Shown here piece by piece: positions 15,467-23,934 of a stretch of 34,767 nucleotides of DNA. The translations under genes were made by a program, and so were the position numbers. The notes below the pieces were generated by a model, which was not told the origin of the DNA, searched no databases, and saw only the letters and a program-made list of their open reading frames with translations. The stretch's first letter is position 1. Every line of letters starts with the position of its first letter. Source of the stretch: Lacticaseibacillus hegangensis (lineage in GTDB: Bacteria > Bacillota > Bacilli > Lactobacillales > Lactobacillaceae); contig NZ_RHOL01000030.1 of assembly GCF_003946465.1 (NCBI RefSeq), forward strand, positions 1-34,767, in the 5' to 3' direction.

Positions 15467-16315
15467 CTACACATTTTTAATCCAAGGCAAAGCGAGGGCT
15501 CGATCAAGCATCCCGTCTGGCAACTCGTCCAGGCACTTGATGCCAAACGGCTGTGCCTTGTCAGCAAGCCTTAACATCTCGGGAACATTACCCTGGCCTT
15601 GACCAGGAACCACTGTTTCTATTTTATGGTTCCGATCACTATGCCAGCGGTAATCCTTCAGATGAACCGCCACGATTCGGTCTGCAAACTGAGAAAAAGC
15701 AGCATCTAAAATAGCAGATTCAGAGTCAGCCGCGGTTTGTAACAAATTGACGGGGTCGATGATCAATTTTAAGTTAGCGTCATCATTGACAGCCTGAACC
15801 AGCTCCTTCACCCGGCCCAATGAATACAGCGGATTACTGATGCCAGGTTCCAGCGCAAGAAAAGTACCTGACGCGTGTGCGACTTTCAGTAGGCGCCGGA
15901 CCTGCCGCACCAAAGTCTCAAAAACTTTGTCCTCATAATTAGCTGGCGTCACTGCATAAGTAGGGCTCACACTACCTGTTTCAGTTGCCACGATTCTGGT
16001 TCCAAATGCAGGTGCAATTTGCAGATATCTGGCCAATCGTCCGTTTGCCTTATCCTGTTCAGTCAAGTCTTGGGCCACCATATTGACGTAGCAACTCAGT
16101 GTCGCAATCTCAACTTCAGAATCTGCCAGTGCGCGACGAACAAACGCCCCCAGACCGAAGCTGACCAGATCCCCTTCATGCGTTGTTTGGGGCAACGACT
16201 TGGCCGGTGAAAAAGCCAGAGAGTGCAACCCGCGTTGCCGCATTGCGCTACTGAGCGCCGTGATGTCATCATAATAGGCAAGATCATGTCCCCGAACCGC
16301 AATATCCGTTCGCAT
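15467..16315 (-). CDS. Sugar phosphate isomerase/epimerase (xylose isomerase-like TIM barrel)
   Basis: 282 aa. The ATG at 16315 has AGGAGG eleven bases upstream. The fold is an AP_endonuc_2/xylose-isomerase-like barrel with metal ligands in the expected order: Glu in FLALEPG, Asp in LIIDPVNLL, His in AVHLKDY and Glu in KCLDELPDG. Such enzymes epimerise or isomerise ketoses, uronates or inositols. Between this gene and the upstream lyase gene lies a strong terminator, so it should have its own promoter in 16316-16450, where I see no convincing -35/-10 pair. It is followed after 75 bases by GH2. Confidence 0.82.
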   Translation of the reverse strand: MRTDIAVRGHDLAYYDDITALSSAMRQRGLHSLAFSPAKSLPQTTHEGDLVSFGLGAFVRRALADSEVEIATLSCYVNMVAQDLTEQDKANGRLARYLQIAPAFGTRIVATETGSVSPTYAVTPANYEDKVFETLVRQVRRLLKVAHASGTFLALEPGISNPLYSLGRVKELVQAVNDDANLKLIIDPVNLLQTAADSESAILDAAFSQFADRIVAVHLKDYRWHSDRNHKIETVVPGQGQGNVPEMLRLADKAQPFGIKCLDELPDGMLDRALALPWIKNV

Positions 16316-16451
16316 ACTACCTGATTCCTCCTCACTTAATCACCCCCAAACATGACTCTCCGTCGTGTAACAAGGGCTGAAACGATGCTGGCCGGGTGAG
16401 TCTTTAATCTTAATCACGGCGCATCGGTTTCTTTTTTTACTGACTGGCCAA

Positions 16452-16482
16452 ACAAAGTGGGGACTATCCAGTAGTCCCCACT
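16452..16482 (-). terminator. Strong terminator ending the GH105-AraC-IIC-lyase unit
   Basis: Minus strand: 11-bp perfect stem AGTGGGGACTA / TAGTCCCCACT with a 5-base loop, followed by TTGTTTGG. It begins 4 bases after the lyase stop codon. Confidence 0.82.
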
Positions 16483-16485
16483 CCA

Positions 16486-18396
16486 TTAACCGATTTTGAT
16501 CGTGGCGTTGAGATGATCACCACTGCAAAGAAGCCACGAAAGCCGCGGTTGCTCAACTGGATTGCCCACCGAGACCAAGAGATACAACTTAGCTTCATTT
16601 TCCCAGCTCAATGTGAACTGAAACTCAGGGAACTGGAACAGAGCCTGGTGATCAGTAGTTGCAACTTGGTACGCCTTTTTGACGAAACTACGATCAAGCG
16701 CAAACTCAGCAACCCCAGAAAGAGAAATTGCAGACAGCTTCGCCTGAGTCGCCATTTTGTCCATTCCGATTTCAAGATGTTGAACCAGCGCCGTCTGACC
16801 GTTTGCTGGTGCGACTGCCTTGTTGCGAATCACTAAGCCATGCACTGTCAGCGTGAATTGCCGTTCGATCACGCTGTCTGGGAAAGCATCAGCGCTAACC
16901 GCCTTGTAGCCATTTAAGATCTGAGTAACTTCAGCATGATAAGACCGATTGTTGTTAAGCGCCCCATTGATTATGAGTGAATTGTGACCAAGCGTGGTGT
17001 TGTACCAACGTTCATTCAGGCCGCTGCCATAGCCTGCATTCGATAGGTCCTTGACCAAATGATGATTACCGAAAGCAAGCTCAAAGTTAAGTGGGTCATA
17101 GTGTGCGTGAGAAAGCGTCAAGCACCCATACTTGATGAAGGCTTGCCAGTCGCCTGCGGCCAACACTGCAAGCTTAGACCCATCTAACAGTTGATTTTGA
17201 TGACGTGGTTCATACGACACATGCGATGGGAACAAATTATAGGCCTGTCCAATAATACTGTGCTTGCCAAAGTAACGATCCTGCTCCAAAGGCACTGGGA
17301 CCCTGCTCTTGCTACTGTTCAAAACCATCGCATACAAGGCTTGGATCTGCTCGTCTTTCGGATAGGCCAAAGCTGCCATCTCGTACTGCTGGACATAAGT
17401 CAACAGGTTAATGTTCGGCCAACCATCGTTAGGGTTTGGCAAATCGCCATTTGCAAACGCCAACTGGCAAGGCACACTCAACATCTGCTCGATTCCGTCG
17501 CGCAACTTCGGTGCCTCAATCTCACCCTGAGTGCAGAAGTACGCAAGATCCGTCAATGCCTCCAGCACGTAGAAGTGATAGTGCATTGAACCCTCATACC
17601 ATAGTCCTGCATTGGTGACACCCTTAGTTAAATGGTCATAAATTCCAAGCCGCCGCTCAAAGTCCACTGGCTGCCCGCAGACAATATTGAGCACCTGGAT
17701 CGCAGCCTCTCGCCACAACGTAATGTTGTGAATGGCGAACTGCTGCTGGTCCAGAAAATCCCTTGCCGGCAGGAAAAGCTGATCAACTATGAGTTGGGCC
17801 TCGCTTTGATCAAAGTGGTCACGGAGATTCTGGAAAACGAAAGCCAATTTGATCAGTGCAATGGCCTCTGAGAGCCCTTGACCCATAATTTTGCCAGGGC
17901 CGACAACCTCAACCTTGCCATCATCCAGTGCCCAATTATCAAACATCACGACAGGATCATCCGGCTTAGCTTCAGCACGCAAAGATTCATACGGCTGATA
18001 ATCCACCACGACATCTTTGACATGGATTGGAAACTGACTGTAATGCGACGCGTAGAAGTTCAACACCCGCTTGCAAAAATCCAAATACTTGGGTGTTGCA
18101 GTGGCTTGATATAGAAACATCGCCTGCCGCAGGTGGTCCAAGGTAAGATTCCGAAAGATGGTTACCCACGCATTATCGGTCGCGACTGATTCATAAACTC
18201 TTCCACACTCTGGGCATACATGGCGATGCGGGCTGGCCGGATCAAACGTCAGCAGCGCCCCATCATCTTGACAGAAATAGTTATGCCGCCAACCGGCAAG
18301 ATGACTGACATCATCGTGCCAGCTGGCAATAAACGGATCAACGTCACGGCTCAACGTTTTAACTTGATTGGATGTTAACAATAGCGTCCCTCTCAT
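16486..18396 (-). CDS. Heparinase II/III-like polysaccharide lyase, cytoplasmic
   Basis: 636 aa. The N-terminal half is an alpha/alpha toroid typical of alginate/heparinase lyases (NITLWREAAIQVL; GSMHYHFYVLEALTDLAYF near residue 270, which carries the family's Tyr/His). The C-terminal half is the heparinase II/III beta-sandwich with SHAHYDPLNFELAFGNHHLVKDLSNAGYG near 429 and LGHNSLIINGALNN. A cluster HRHVCPECGR (residues 57-66) looks like a structural metal site. The family cleaves uronic-acid glycosides by beta-elimination, leaving an unsaturated uronate. No signal peptide is present, so it should act on imported oligosaccharides. The ATG at 18396 has no ribosome site; a TTG six codons in (18381) has AGAGGG at good spacing and may be the true start. 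The exact PL family and substrate are not determinable here. Confidence 0.85.
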   Translation of the reverse strand: MRGTLLLTSNQVKTLSRDVDPFIASWHDDVSHLAGWRHNYFCQDDGALLTFDPASPHRHVCPECGRVYESVATDNAWVTIFRNLTLDHLRQAMFLYQATATPKYLDFCKRVLNFYASHYSQFPIHVKDVVVDYQPYESLRAEAKPDDPVVMFDNWALDDGKVEVVGPGKIMGQGLSEAIALIKLAFVFQNLRDHFDQSEAQLIVDQLFLPARDFLDQQQFAIHNITLWREAAIQVLNIVCGQPVDFERRLGIYDHLTKGVTNAGLWYEGSMHYHFYVLEALTDLAYFCTQGEIEAPKLRDGIEQMLSVPCQLAFANGDLPNPNDGWPNINLLTYVQQYEMAALAYPKDEQIQALYAMVLNSSKSRVPVPLEQDRYFGKHSIIGQAYNLFPSHVSYEPRHQNQLLDGSKLAVLAAGDWQAFIKYGCLTLSHAHYDPLNFELAFGNHHLVKDLSNAGYGSGLNERWYNTTLGHNSLIINGALNNNRSYHAEVTQILNGYKAVSADAFPDSVIERQFTLTVHGLVIRNKAVAPANGQTALVQHLEIGMDKMATQAKLSAISLSGVAEFALDRSFVKKAYQVATTDHQALFQFPEFQFTLSWENEAKLYLLVSVGNPVEQPRLSWLLCSGDHLNATIKIG

Positions 18397-18417
18397 TCGT
18401 ATCTAGTTGATAACACT

Positions 18418-19785
18418 TTACTTTGCTTCATCGGATGCCGCAGTGTCGACAGGCTCTGGGGAAAGCTCTGCTTGTTTCTTCAAAGTCCGCGCCGCAAGTT
18501 TCAGGAAAGGATAATACAGGAACGTCCCAACAATGAAGATAATCACCTGAACGACAACGACTTTCCAATCACCACCACTGGATAGGAAGCCACTGACAAA
18601 CGGGGGTGTAAACCAAGGCGTCATAATCGCAAGTGGCTCAACAAAGTGAATAATCGTGGCAAAGTAGCCGATCAGTCCCCCGACAAGTGGAACCAGGATG
18701 AATGGGAAGAGCATTGGAATGTTGAACACAATCGGCAAGCCAAAGATAATTGGCTCATTGATCATGAACAATCCAGGGCCAAGGGAGAGCTTTGCAACTG
18801 TGTCGAACGGTTTGTAATCAATTTGCTTTTTAAAAAGGAACAGTGCCATAAGCAGGCAAAGCGTCATGCCAGTGCCGCCCATCTGCATGTATGCCATCCG
18901 AAACTCACCAGAAATAATATTAGGAATTGGCTGATGGGCCGCAAACGCTTTCATATTTTCGGTAATGTTCATCGTCTCAAGTGGCCCCAAGAGTGTCCCA
19001 TTTAAGACCGACTGATGAATACCGAAAAAGAACAAGAGATCACCACAACTGTAGATAAACATATAACCAAAGAGATTGGACCCGATGCGCTTGAAGGGCT
19101 GCTGAATCAAAGTCGCAATCAAACTAATGAAATCGGTGTGAAGCAGTCCAACCGTCAGGGCAGCCAAAATCCCGAAAATCGTTGTGACCAAGATGGACGG
19201 AATCATCATTTTAAACCCATTCATCACGGCTGGCGGAACGCTGGCAGGCATCTTGATTTGGAAATTTTTGACCTTGGAGAACCGTATCAGTAATTCAGTC
19301 GATACCAAACCCACGAAGATGGCTGCAAACATGCTGTTCGCGCCAAGTACAGTGTATGGCAGCACTCCGGTCACACTAACTGGTTTAGTCGCATTGTCTG
19401 GGGTTACCGAATACTTCAATGCCATGATCACAAACAGGTTACTTAAAGACATAATGGCACAGAAAATGGCATTATCGAATTTCTTGTTCTTAGCGAGAAA
19501 ATAGCCAACAGTTGGCGCCAACAGCACAGTGATCACATTCAGTGACCCGTTGATGACCGCAGACCCAAAGTTTTGAAAATAAGTCAAAATTTTAGGGTCT
19601 TTGATGATAAACGGAAATACAACAGAATTAAGCAAGGTCGCGATCCCTGTAGTAATGAAAATTGGCATTTCAGTCCCGAAGGCATCGCGTAAGGACATCA
19701 AATGGACTTCTTGTCCAAGCTTGACTGAGAACTTGACGAAGCTGTCGGCAAATCTACGCCACCAAGATTCTTTTGCTTGTTCCAT
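18418..19785 (-). CDS. PTS system lactose/cellobiose-family IIC permease
   Basis: 455 aa with about ten hydrophobic segments. The signature INEPIIFGLPIVFNIPMLFPFIL matches the EIIC motif of the CelB family, and YSCGDLLFFFGIHQSVLNG is also characteristic. It moves and phosphorylates a sugar using EIIB and EIIA, which are not encoded here and must come from elsewhere in the genome. Its place between the regulator (2-base gap) and the lyase (21 bases) suggests it imports the lyase substrate. The start ATG follows a weak AAAGAGAG site, fitting translational coupling to the AraC gene. The C-terminal tail after the last helix is acidic and cytoplasmic. Confidence 0.92.
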   Translation of the reverse strand: MEQAKESWWRRFADSFVKFSVKLGQEVHLMSLRDAFGTEMPIFITTGIATLLNSVVFPFIIKDPKILTYFQNFGSAVINGSLNVITVLLAPTVGYFLAKNKKFDNAIFCAIMSLSNLFVIMALKYSVTPDNATKPVSVTGVLPYTVLGANSMFAAIFVGLVSTELLIRFSKVKNFQIKMPASVPPAVMNGFKMMIPSILVTTIFGILAALTVGLLHTDFISLIATLIQQPFKRIGSNLFGYMFIYSCGDLLFFFGIHQSVLNGTLLGPLETMNITENMKAFAAHQPIPNIISGEFRMAYMQMGGTGMTLCLLMALFLFKKQIDYKPFDTVAKLSLGPGLFMINEPIIFGLPIVFNIPMLFPFILVPLVGGLIGYFATIIHFVEPLAIMTPWFTPPFVSGFLSSGGDWKVVVVQVIIFIVGTFLYYPFLKLAARTLKKQAELSPEPVDTAASDEAK

Positions 19786-19787
19786 AG

Positions 19788-20582
19788 TTACATCTCTCTT
19801 TCCTTCCGACTAACTCGTTTAAAGTATTGCTTCGGCGTCATCGCCTTAAGTGAACTAAAGGTGCGAATAAAGCTCGATTCATTTTTATAACCGACGCGAT
19901 TAGCCACCATTTTGATTGGCTCTCCTGCCTCAATATATGGTAATGACGCGTTGATTCTGACATACGTCAGGTATTGTTTCGGGGTCATGTCGATTTCGCG
20001 TTTGAACGTCCGGTTGATTGTCGCTCCACTCGTGTAAAAATGATCGCTTATGCGGTCAAGCGTCAGCGATTCGGCAGCGTGATCGCGTAAATAACCAGTC
20101 ATGGCTTTAAAATTCTCGCTGTATTGTTCTGTTAACCGATTACTGCTCTTCTGATGTGACACATAGTGGTCAGACATTAAAATGAGCAGTTCAACAAGCA
20201 GCATGCGCTCACGCATTCCCTGCCAGTTGACAGACGAGCGGTGCACTAGTGCATTCAAATCGCTCAGCAAATCGACAAACTTATCCATTTTGCGACCAGA
20301 CAGTCGCACCGAAAACGGGCCGTTTTGCAACGTGCCCAGCAATGGGCCAAAAGCGTTTGGGGCCATCTCAATGAATCCCCGTAAAATGGGTAACCGAAAA
20401 TAGACAAAGAACCGCTCATAGGTCGTTTCATCGTGCACCATGAGCTGGTGCACAAAGTTTGGCGGAATCAATGTGATCGTGCCATCGCCACCATGAATGA
20501 CCTTAGAATCAAGTAAGTAGGTCACTTTGCCATGAATCACCGTGTGAAGCTCAAAGCCATCATGATAGTGAGGAACCGACAT
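19788..20582 (-). CDS. AraC family transcriptional regulator with cupin sensor domain
   Basis: 264 aa from the first ATG: cupin-type sugar-binding domain (PHYHDGFELHTVIHGKVTYLLD, PPNFVHQLMV) then a double helix-turn-helix (about 170-260: LTLDRISDHFYTSGATINRTFKREIDMTPKQYLTYVR, VANRVGYKNESSFIRTFSSLKAMTPKQYF). It probably activates this sugar locus. The ATG at 20582 has no ribosome site and would cut off the first cupin strand. The frame stays open upstream through IEDFAKLPKADISITHSNGDPLR to an ATC at 20651, nine bases after GAGAGGGG, giving 287 aa, the usual AraC size. Initiation at ATC, or a mutated ATG, is therefore possible. It lies 27 bases after GH105 (counting from 20651) and 2 bases before IIC. 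Confidence 0.88.
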   Translation of the reverse strand: MSVPHYHDGFELHTVIHGKVTYLLDSKVIHGGDGTITLIPPNFVHQLMVHDETTYERFFVYFRLPILRGFIEMAPNAFGPLLGTLQNGPFSVRLSGRKMDKFVDLLSDLNALVHRSSVNWQGMRERMLLVELLILMSDHYVSHQKSSNRLTEQYSENFKAMTGYLRDHAAESLTLDRISDHFYTSGATINRTFKREIDMTPKQYLTYVRINASLPYIEAGEPIKMVANRVGYKNESSFIRTFSSLKAMTPKQYFKRVSRKEREM

Positions 20583-20678
20583 TCGAAGTGGATCACCATT
20601 ACTATGGGTAATCGAGATATCAGCCTTTGGTAATTTTGCAAAATCTTCGATTGGTGACAGCCCCTCTCAAATTAATCA

Positions 20679-21776
20679 CTAAATTGCTAAAGCCAAGATT
20701 GCCAAGGCCTGCCCGTACGGCATATCCGTGACTGGAATCTGTTTATAGAACGCGTTGTCTGGCCCGACTGGCGTTCCTGAGGAAACATTGGCCAAGTGAC
20801 CTGAAGGTGAGACCTGATTTAACAAGGCTTGTTGTCCTCTCGTGATGGCTCGATCCACGGTGGCCCCCTGAATGAGACCCAACTGCTTTGCCCGCTTAAA
20901 GCCGTATGTAAAGCCTGCAGTAGCAGACGTTTCCTCATATGCGGTCGGATCATCCAAGACCGTGCGCCACATACCACTTTCAGCCTGCAAGGGCAGCAAT
21001 GCATTGATCTGGCCTTTCAGCACGCTCACTGCGTAGTTTTTAATTGCATCCGGCATCTGCTGACCTAGAATCGCAATTAACTCCGGTATCGCTATTGTGA
21101 TCCAAGCATTACCCCGACCCCAGTACACTTTTGCAGAATGCGGCGAACTGGAGAAGTTCCAGCTGTGATACCAGAGTCCTGTTTCACTGTCCATCAGGAA
21201 CTTGCTGTGAACAAGAATTTGCTGCATTGCCTCTTGGACATAATCTGGACGATCAAGCACCACCCCAATTTTGGCCAATGGCAATACAGCCATCATCAAT
21301 GTGTCATCCCAAAGCTGCTGGTCATTGAAGTTACCGAACGTATCATGTTCAAATCCTCGATAGTCCGTACGATGCAGTGAGTGAATGGCCCATTCTGCCC
21401 ATTGTGTCAGATAATCAGCGAGATTGCTGATTCGGGTATCAAAATGATCAAACAGTGTAGCCAATGTGAGCGTCGGAATCATGCCATTAACATTTAGATC
21501 GGATGCTGGAATTGGCTGTTTAAGATTAACGTCATACCACTGATCGATTGCGTCCAGCACTTCAGGTTTATGGCTCAATTCGTAATACCTGAACAAGCCG
21601 TAGAGAGCGACCCCCTGTGGCCAATTCCAGGAATTCCAGCTCTTGTCATCCACCTTTCGTGCATCTGTCTCAAAAGTGAATTGTCCAGAATCATCCTTCA
21701 AATTAATCAGGTGATTAAACAAAGCCGCAATAGCGTCCTCTTTGGTAGAAAAGTCTGATAAATCCTTTAATGTCAA
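20679..21776 (-). CDS. GH105 unsaturated uronyl hydrolase
   Basis: 365 aa from TTG at 21776, eight bases after AAAGGAGG. An alpha6/alpha6 barrel of the GH88/GH105 type: WNWPQGVALYGLFRYYE, QLWDDTLMMAVLPLAKIG (acidic catalytic region near 156), VYWGRGNAWITIAIPELI near 218 and TAGFTYGFKRAKQLG. The family hydrates the double bond of the unsaturated glucuronyl or galacturonyl residue left by a lyase, freeing a keto-uronate. No signal peptide, so it acts in the cytoplasm. It is the first gene of the unit that also holds AraC, IIC and the lyase; lyase plus GH105 is a textbook pairing and supports a uronate-containing substrate. Confidence 0.9.
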   Translation of the reverse strand: MTLKDLSDFSTKEDAIAALFNHLINLKDDSGQFTFETDARKVDDKSWNSWNWPQGVALYGLFRYYELSHKPEVLDAIDQWYDVNLKQPIPASDLNVNGMIPTLTLATLFDHFDTRISNLADYLTQWAEWAIHSLHRTDYRGFEHDTFGNFNDQQLWDDTLMMAVLPLAKIGVVLDRPDYVQEAMQQILVHSKFLMDSETGLWYHSWNFSSSPHSAKVYWGRGNAWITIAIPELIAILGQQMPDAIKNYAVSVLKGQINALLPLQAESGMWRTVLDDPTAYEETSATAGFTYGFKRAKQLGLIQGATVDRAITRGQQALLNQVSPSGHLANVSSGTPVGPDNAFYKQIPVTDMPYGQALAILALAI

Positions 21777-21800
21777 TATCTTAACCTCCTTTCAGCATAA

Positions 21801-21830
21801 AGTATAGCTAGAGATAATTGTCTTTATGAA
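21801..21830 (-). promoter_or_regulatory. Probable promoter of the GH105 operon
   Basis: Minus strand: TTCATA (21830-21825), 18-base spacer, TATACT (21806-21801), about 25 bases before the TTG start. The -10 is good and the -35 weak, as expected for an activator-dependent AraC target. Confidence 0.45.
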
Positions 21831-22111
21831 ACACAATATGTGCAGGAATCGTCATTCTTATTTTGAACATTTATGATATTCGACAACGTTTTCGCGCACC
21901 TCTTAGAGTCGGCTGGTCTGCTGATTGATAATAGAATGCAAGAATAGGTATGGTCAGTTTATCTAAATCCACCGGCCAATTCCTGTTGATGAATGTCACG
22001 GAATTTTTGGCAAGCAGCTTACCAGTGGCTTAATAGCGCATTATACTGATCACGGTTAAAACTCATAAAATGCGCTTAGATCTGCTGACAGAAAAGGAAA
22101 GAAGGAATAAA
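21831..22111. promoter_or_regulatory. Divergent intergenic region with promoter and dyad for the OYE gene
   Basis: The region is AT-rich and carries no gene. For the plus-strand gene there is TTACCA (22019-22024), 17 bases, TATACT (22042-22047). An 8-bp inverted repeat AGCGCATT (22035-22042) / AATGCGCT (22069-22076) overlaps the -10 and could be an operator or a leader hairpin. Confidence 0.45.
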
Positions 22112-23236
22112 ATGGCCAGCTATAATTTTCTCAAGCCTTACACATTCAAAAACGGGATCACGGTGAAAAACCGCGTGGTGATCCCGCCGATGACCGAGAC
22201 CTCGGCATTCGAGGAAGGCTCTGTCACCACCGATGAGCTGCGGTATTTTAAACTGCACAGCGGCGGCGCTGGCATGTTCATCTCCCCTGTCGCAAATGTG
22301 GCCGAAAGCGGCAAGGGTTTTGAAGGCGAGCTCTCGGTCGCCGATGATCGCTACCTGCCCGGCCTGACCAAAATGGCCAGTGCGATGAAGCAAAACGGCA
22401 CCAAAGCCATCTTGCAGATTTTTCACGCCGGCCGAATGACCAATTCAAAAATTCTGCGCGGCGAGCAGCCCGTGTCCGCCAGTGCCGTACCGTCATTGCG
22501 CCAAGGGGCTGAAACTCCTCGCGCCCTCACGGAAGATGAGATTACTGCTTTGATCGAGGACTTTGGCCAGGCCGCCCGGCGTGCGCTTGAGGCCGGGTTC
22601 GACGGCGTTGAACTGCACGGGGCAAACACCTATCTCATGCAACAGTTCTTCTCCCCGCACAGCAATCGGCGTACTGACCAGTGGGGCGGCAGCCTGGAAA
22701 ACCGCGAGCGCTTCGCCTTGGCGATCATTAAGCGGGTCCACCAAGTCGCAGCGGAAGCCGACCGGCCATTTCTGGTCGGTTACCGCATCTCGCCAGAGGA
22801 AATTGAAACCCCGGGGATCCGGCTGCCAGACACGCTCAAGTTCATTGACACGCTAGCTGATCAACCCATCGACTACCTGCACATTTCTCAAGGGCACGCA
22901 TTCCAGACCTCGCTGAATGACCACGCCGATACCGAGCCGGTCATCTTGAAAATCCAGCACCAGGTTGCGGGCCGCTTGCCACTGATCAGTGTCGGCAGCG
23001 TCGAAACGCCTGCAGATGCGGAAAAGGTCATGGCCGCGGGCATTGATTTTGTGGCGATTGGCCGTGAGATGCTGCGTGAGCCGCACTGGGTCCAAAAAGC
23101 CGCGTCAGGCGACGAAGCGGCAATTCGCTACACCGTTTCACTGGCGGATCTGGAAGAGCTTGGCATCACACCGGCGCTTTGGCACTTCTTAACGGTCAAC
23201 ATGCACGCGGACATGCACGTGACCGGAGCAAACTGA
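22112..23236 (+). CDS. NADH:flavin oxidoreductase, old yellow enzyme family
   Basis: 374 aa. The ATG at 22112 follows GAAGGA at 5 bases; the longer frame lacks a site. An FMN TIM barrel with the family landmarks KNRVVIPPMTETSA, LQIFHAGR (the FMN-contacting His/Arg region), the substrate-binding pattern GVELHGANTYLMQQFFSPHSNRRTDQWGGSLENR, the phosphate loop PLISVGSVETPADAEKVMAAG and VAIGREMLREPHW. Enzymes of this type reduce activated alkenes or electrophiles with NAD(P)H. It is cytoplasmic and transcribed alone. The last 20 residues (MHADMHVTGAN) are His/Met-rich. Confidence 0.92.
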   Translation: MASYNFLKPYTFKNGITVKNRVVIPPMTETSAFEEGSVTTDELRYFKLHSGGAGMFISPVANVAESGKGFEGELSVADDRYLPGLTKMASAMKQNGTKAILQIFHAGRMTNSKILRGEQPVSASAVPSLRQGAETPRALTEDEITALIEDFGQAARRALEAGFDGVELHGANTYLMQQFFSPHSNRRTDQWGGSLENRERFALAIIKRVHQVAAEADRPFLVGYRISPEEIETPGIRLPDTLKFIDTLADQPIDYLHISQGHAFQTSLNDHADTEPVILKIQHQVAGRLPLISVGSVETPADAEKVMAAGIDFVAIGREMLREPHWVQKAASGDEAAIRYTVSLADLEELGITPALWHFLTVNMHADMHVTGAN

Positions 23237-23245
23237 GCTTAGGCA

Positions 23246-23296
23246 AAAAACAGCGGCGCCACTCAGGCAACAAGTCTGAGTGGCGCCGCTGTTTTT
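23246..23296. terminator. Bidirectional terminator between OYE and Nudix genes
   Basis: A perfect 21-bp stem (arms 23246-23266 and 23276-23296) with a 9-base loop. The A-tract on the left and T-tract on the right serve both converging genes. Confidence 0.92.
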
Positions 23297-23311
23297 CGTT
23301 CGCGTGACCGG

Positions 23312-23797
23312 CTAGCCTTTATCCGCCTGCTTTGCTTTCAAAGCCAAATAATCGCGAATTGCATGCTGGTGGGTCCTGGGCACATTGTCGGGCAATAGCG
23401 AAAACGGCACCCAGCAGTACTGGAGCGACTCAGCATCGTTGACGCGCGGTGTACCGCAGATATGCTCGGCGTAATAAGCCGTGTTCACGATATCAAACTG
23501 ATCGCCGTTGGCCGCCACACTCGTGCCCTCACCGGAGTAGACGTTGAGCAGGTGCAGCTGGTCCGGATCCAGCCGGAGGCCGCTTTCCTCTGCGACTTCA
23601 CGCACCACCGTGGCTTTCGTCGACTCGCCCAGTTCCATCAGCCCACCAGGCAAGCCCCAGCGCCGCGCCGGCTCGTTGCGCTGCTGCATCAGCAGCGCCC
23701 CGTCGTCATTCACCAACACTGCACAGCAGCCGTTCAAGAGCACGCGGCGATGCCCGACCAGGCGCCGCAAATCTTCGACATAACCGATGATCAACAC
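23312..23797 (-). CDS. Nudix hydrolase
   Basis: 161 aa. The full Nudix box is present: G52-x5-E58-x7-R66-E67-x2-E70-E71-x-G73. These enzymes hydrolyse a nucleoside diphosphate linked to another group using Mg2+; the substrate cannot be read from the box. The N-terminal YVEDLRRLVGHRRVLLNGCCAVLV is usual for the ADP-ribose/8-oxo-dGTP-type subgroup of Firmicutes. The start is GTG at 23797 or the adjacent TTG at 23794, behind AAGGGGG. It is a single gene sharing a terminator with the converging OYE gene. Confidence 0.9.
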   Translation of the reverse strand: MLIIGYVEDLRRLVGHRRVLLNGCCAVLVNDDGALLMQQRNEPARRWGLPGGLMELGESTKATVVREVAEESGLRLDPDQLHLLNVYSGEGTSVAANGDQFDIVNTAYYAEHICGTPRVNDAESLQYCWVPFSLLPDNVPRTHQHAIRDYLALKAKQADKG

Positions 23798-23934
23798 CCC
23801 CTTTTGCCTTCTATGATTAAAATACCATAGTACCGAAGCCGCCGAAAATTTTTGCGCCGCGGCCGGGATAAGTGATAATGTGAAAAGCAGAGATGAGAAA
23901 GCGCTATCTCCGATTCTGACAAAGGAGCAAGATT

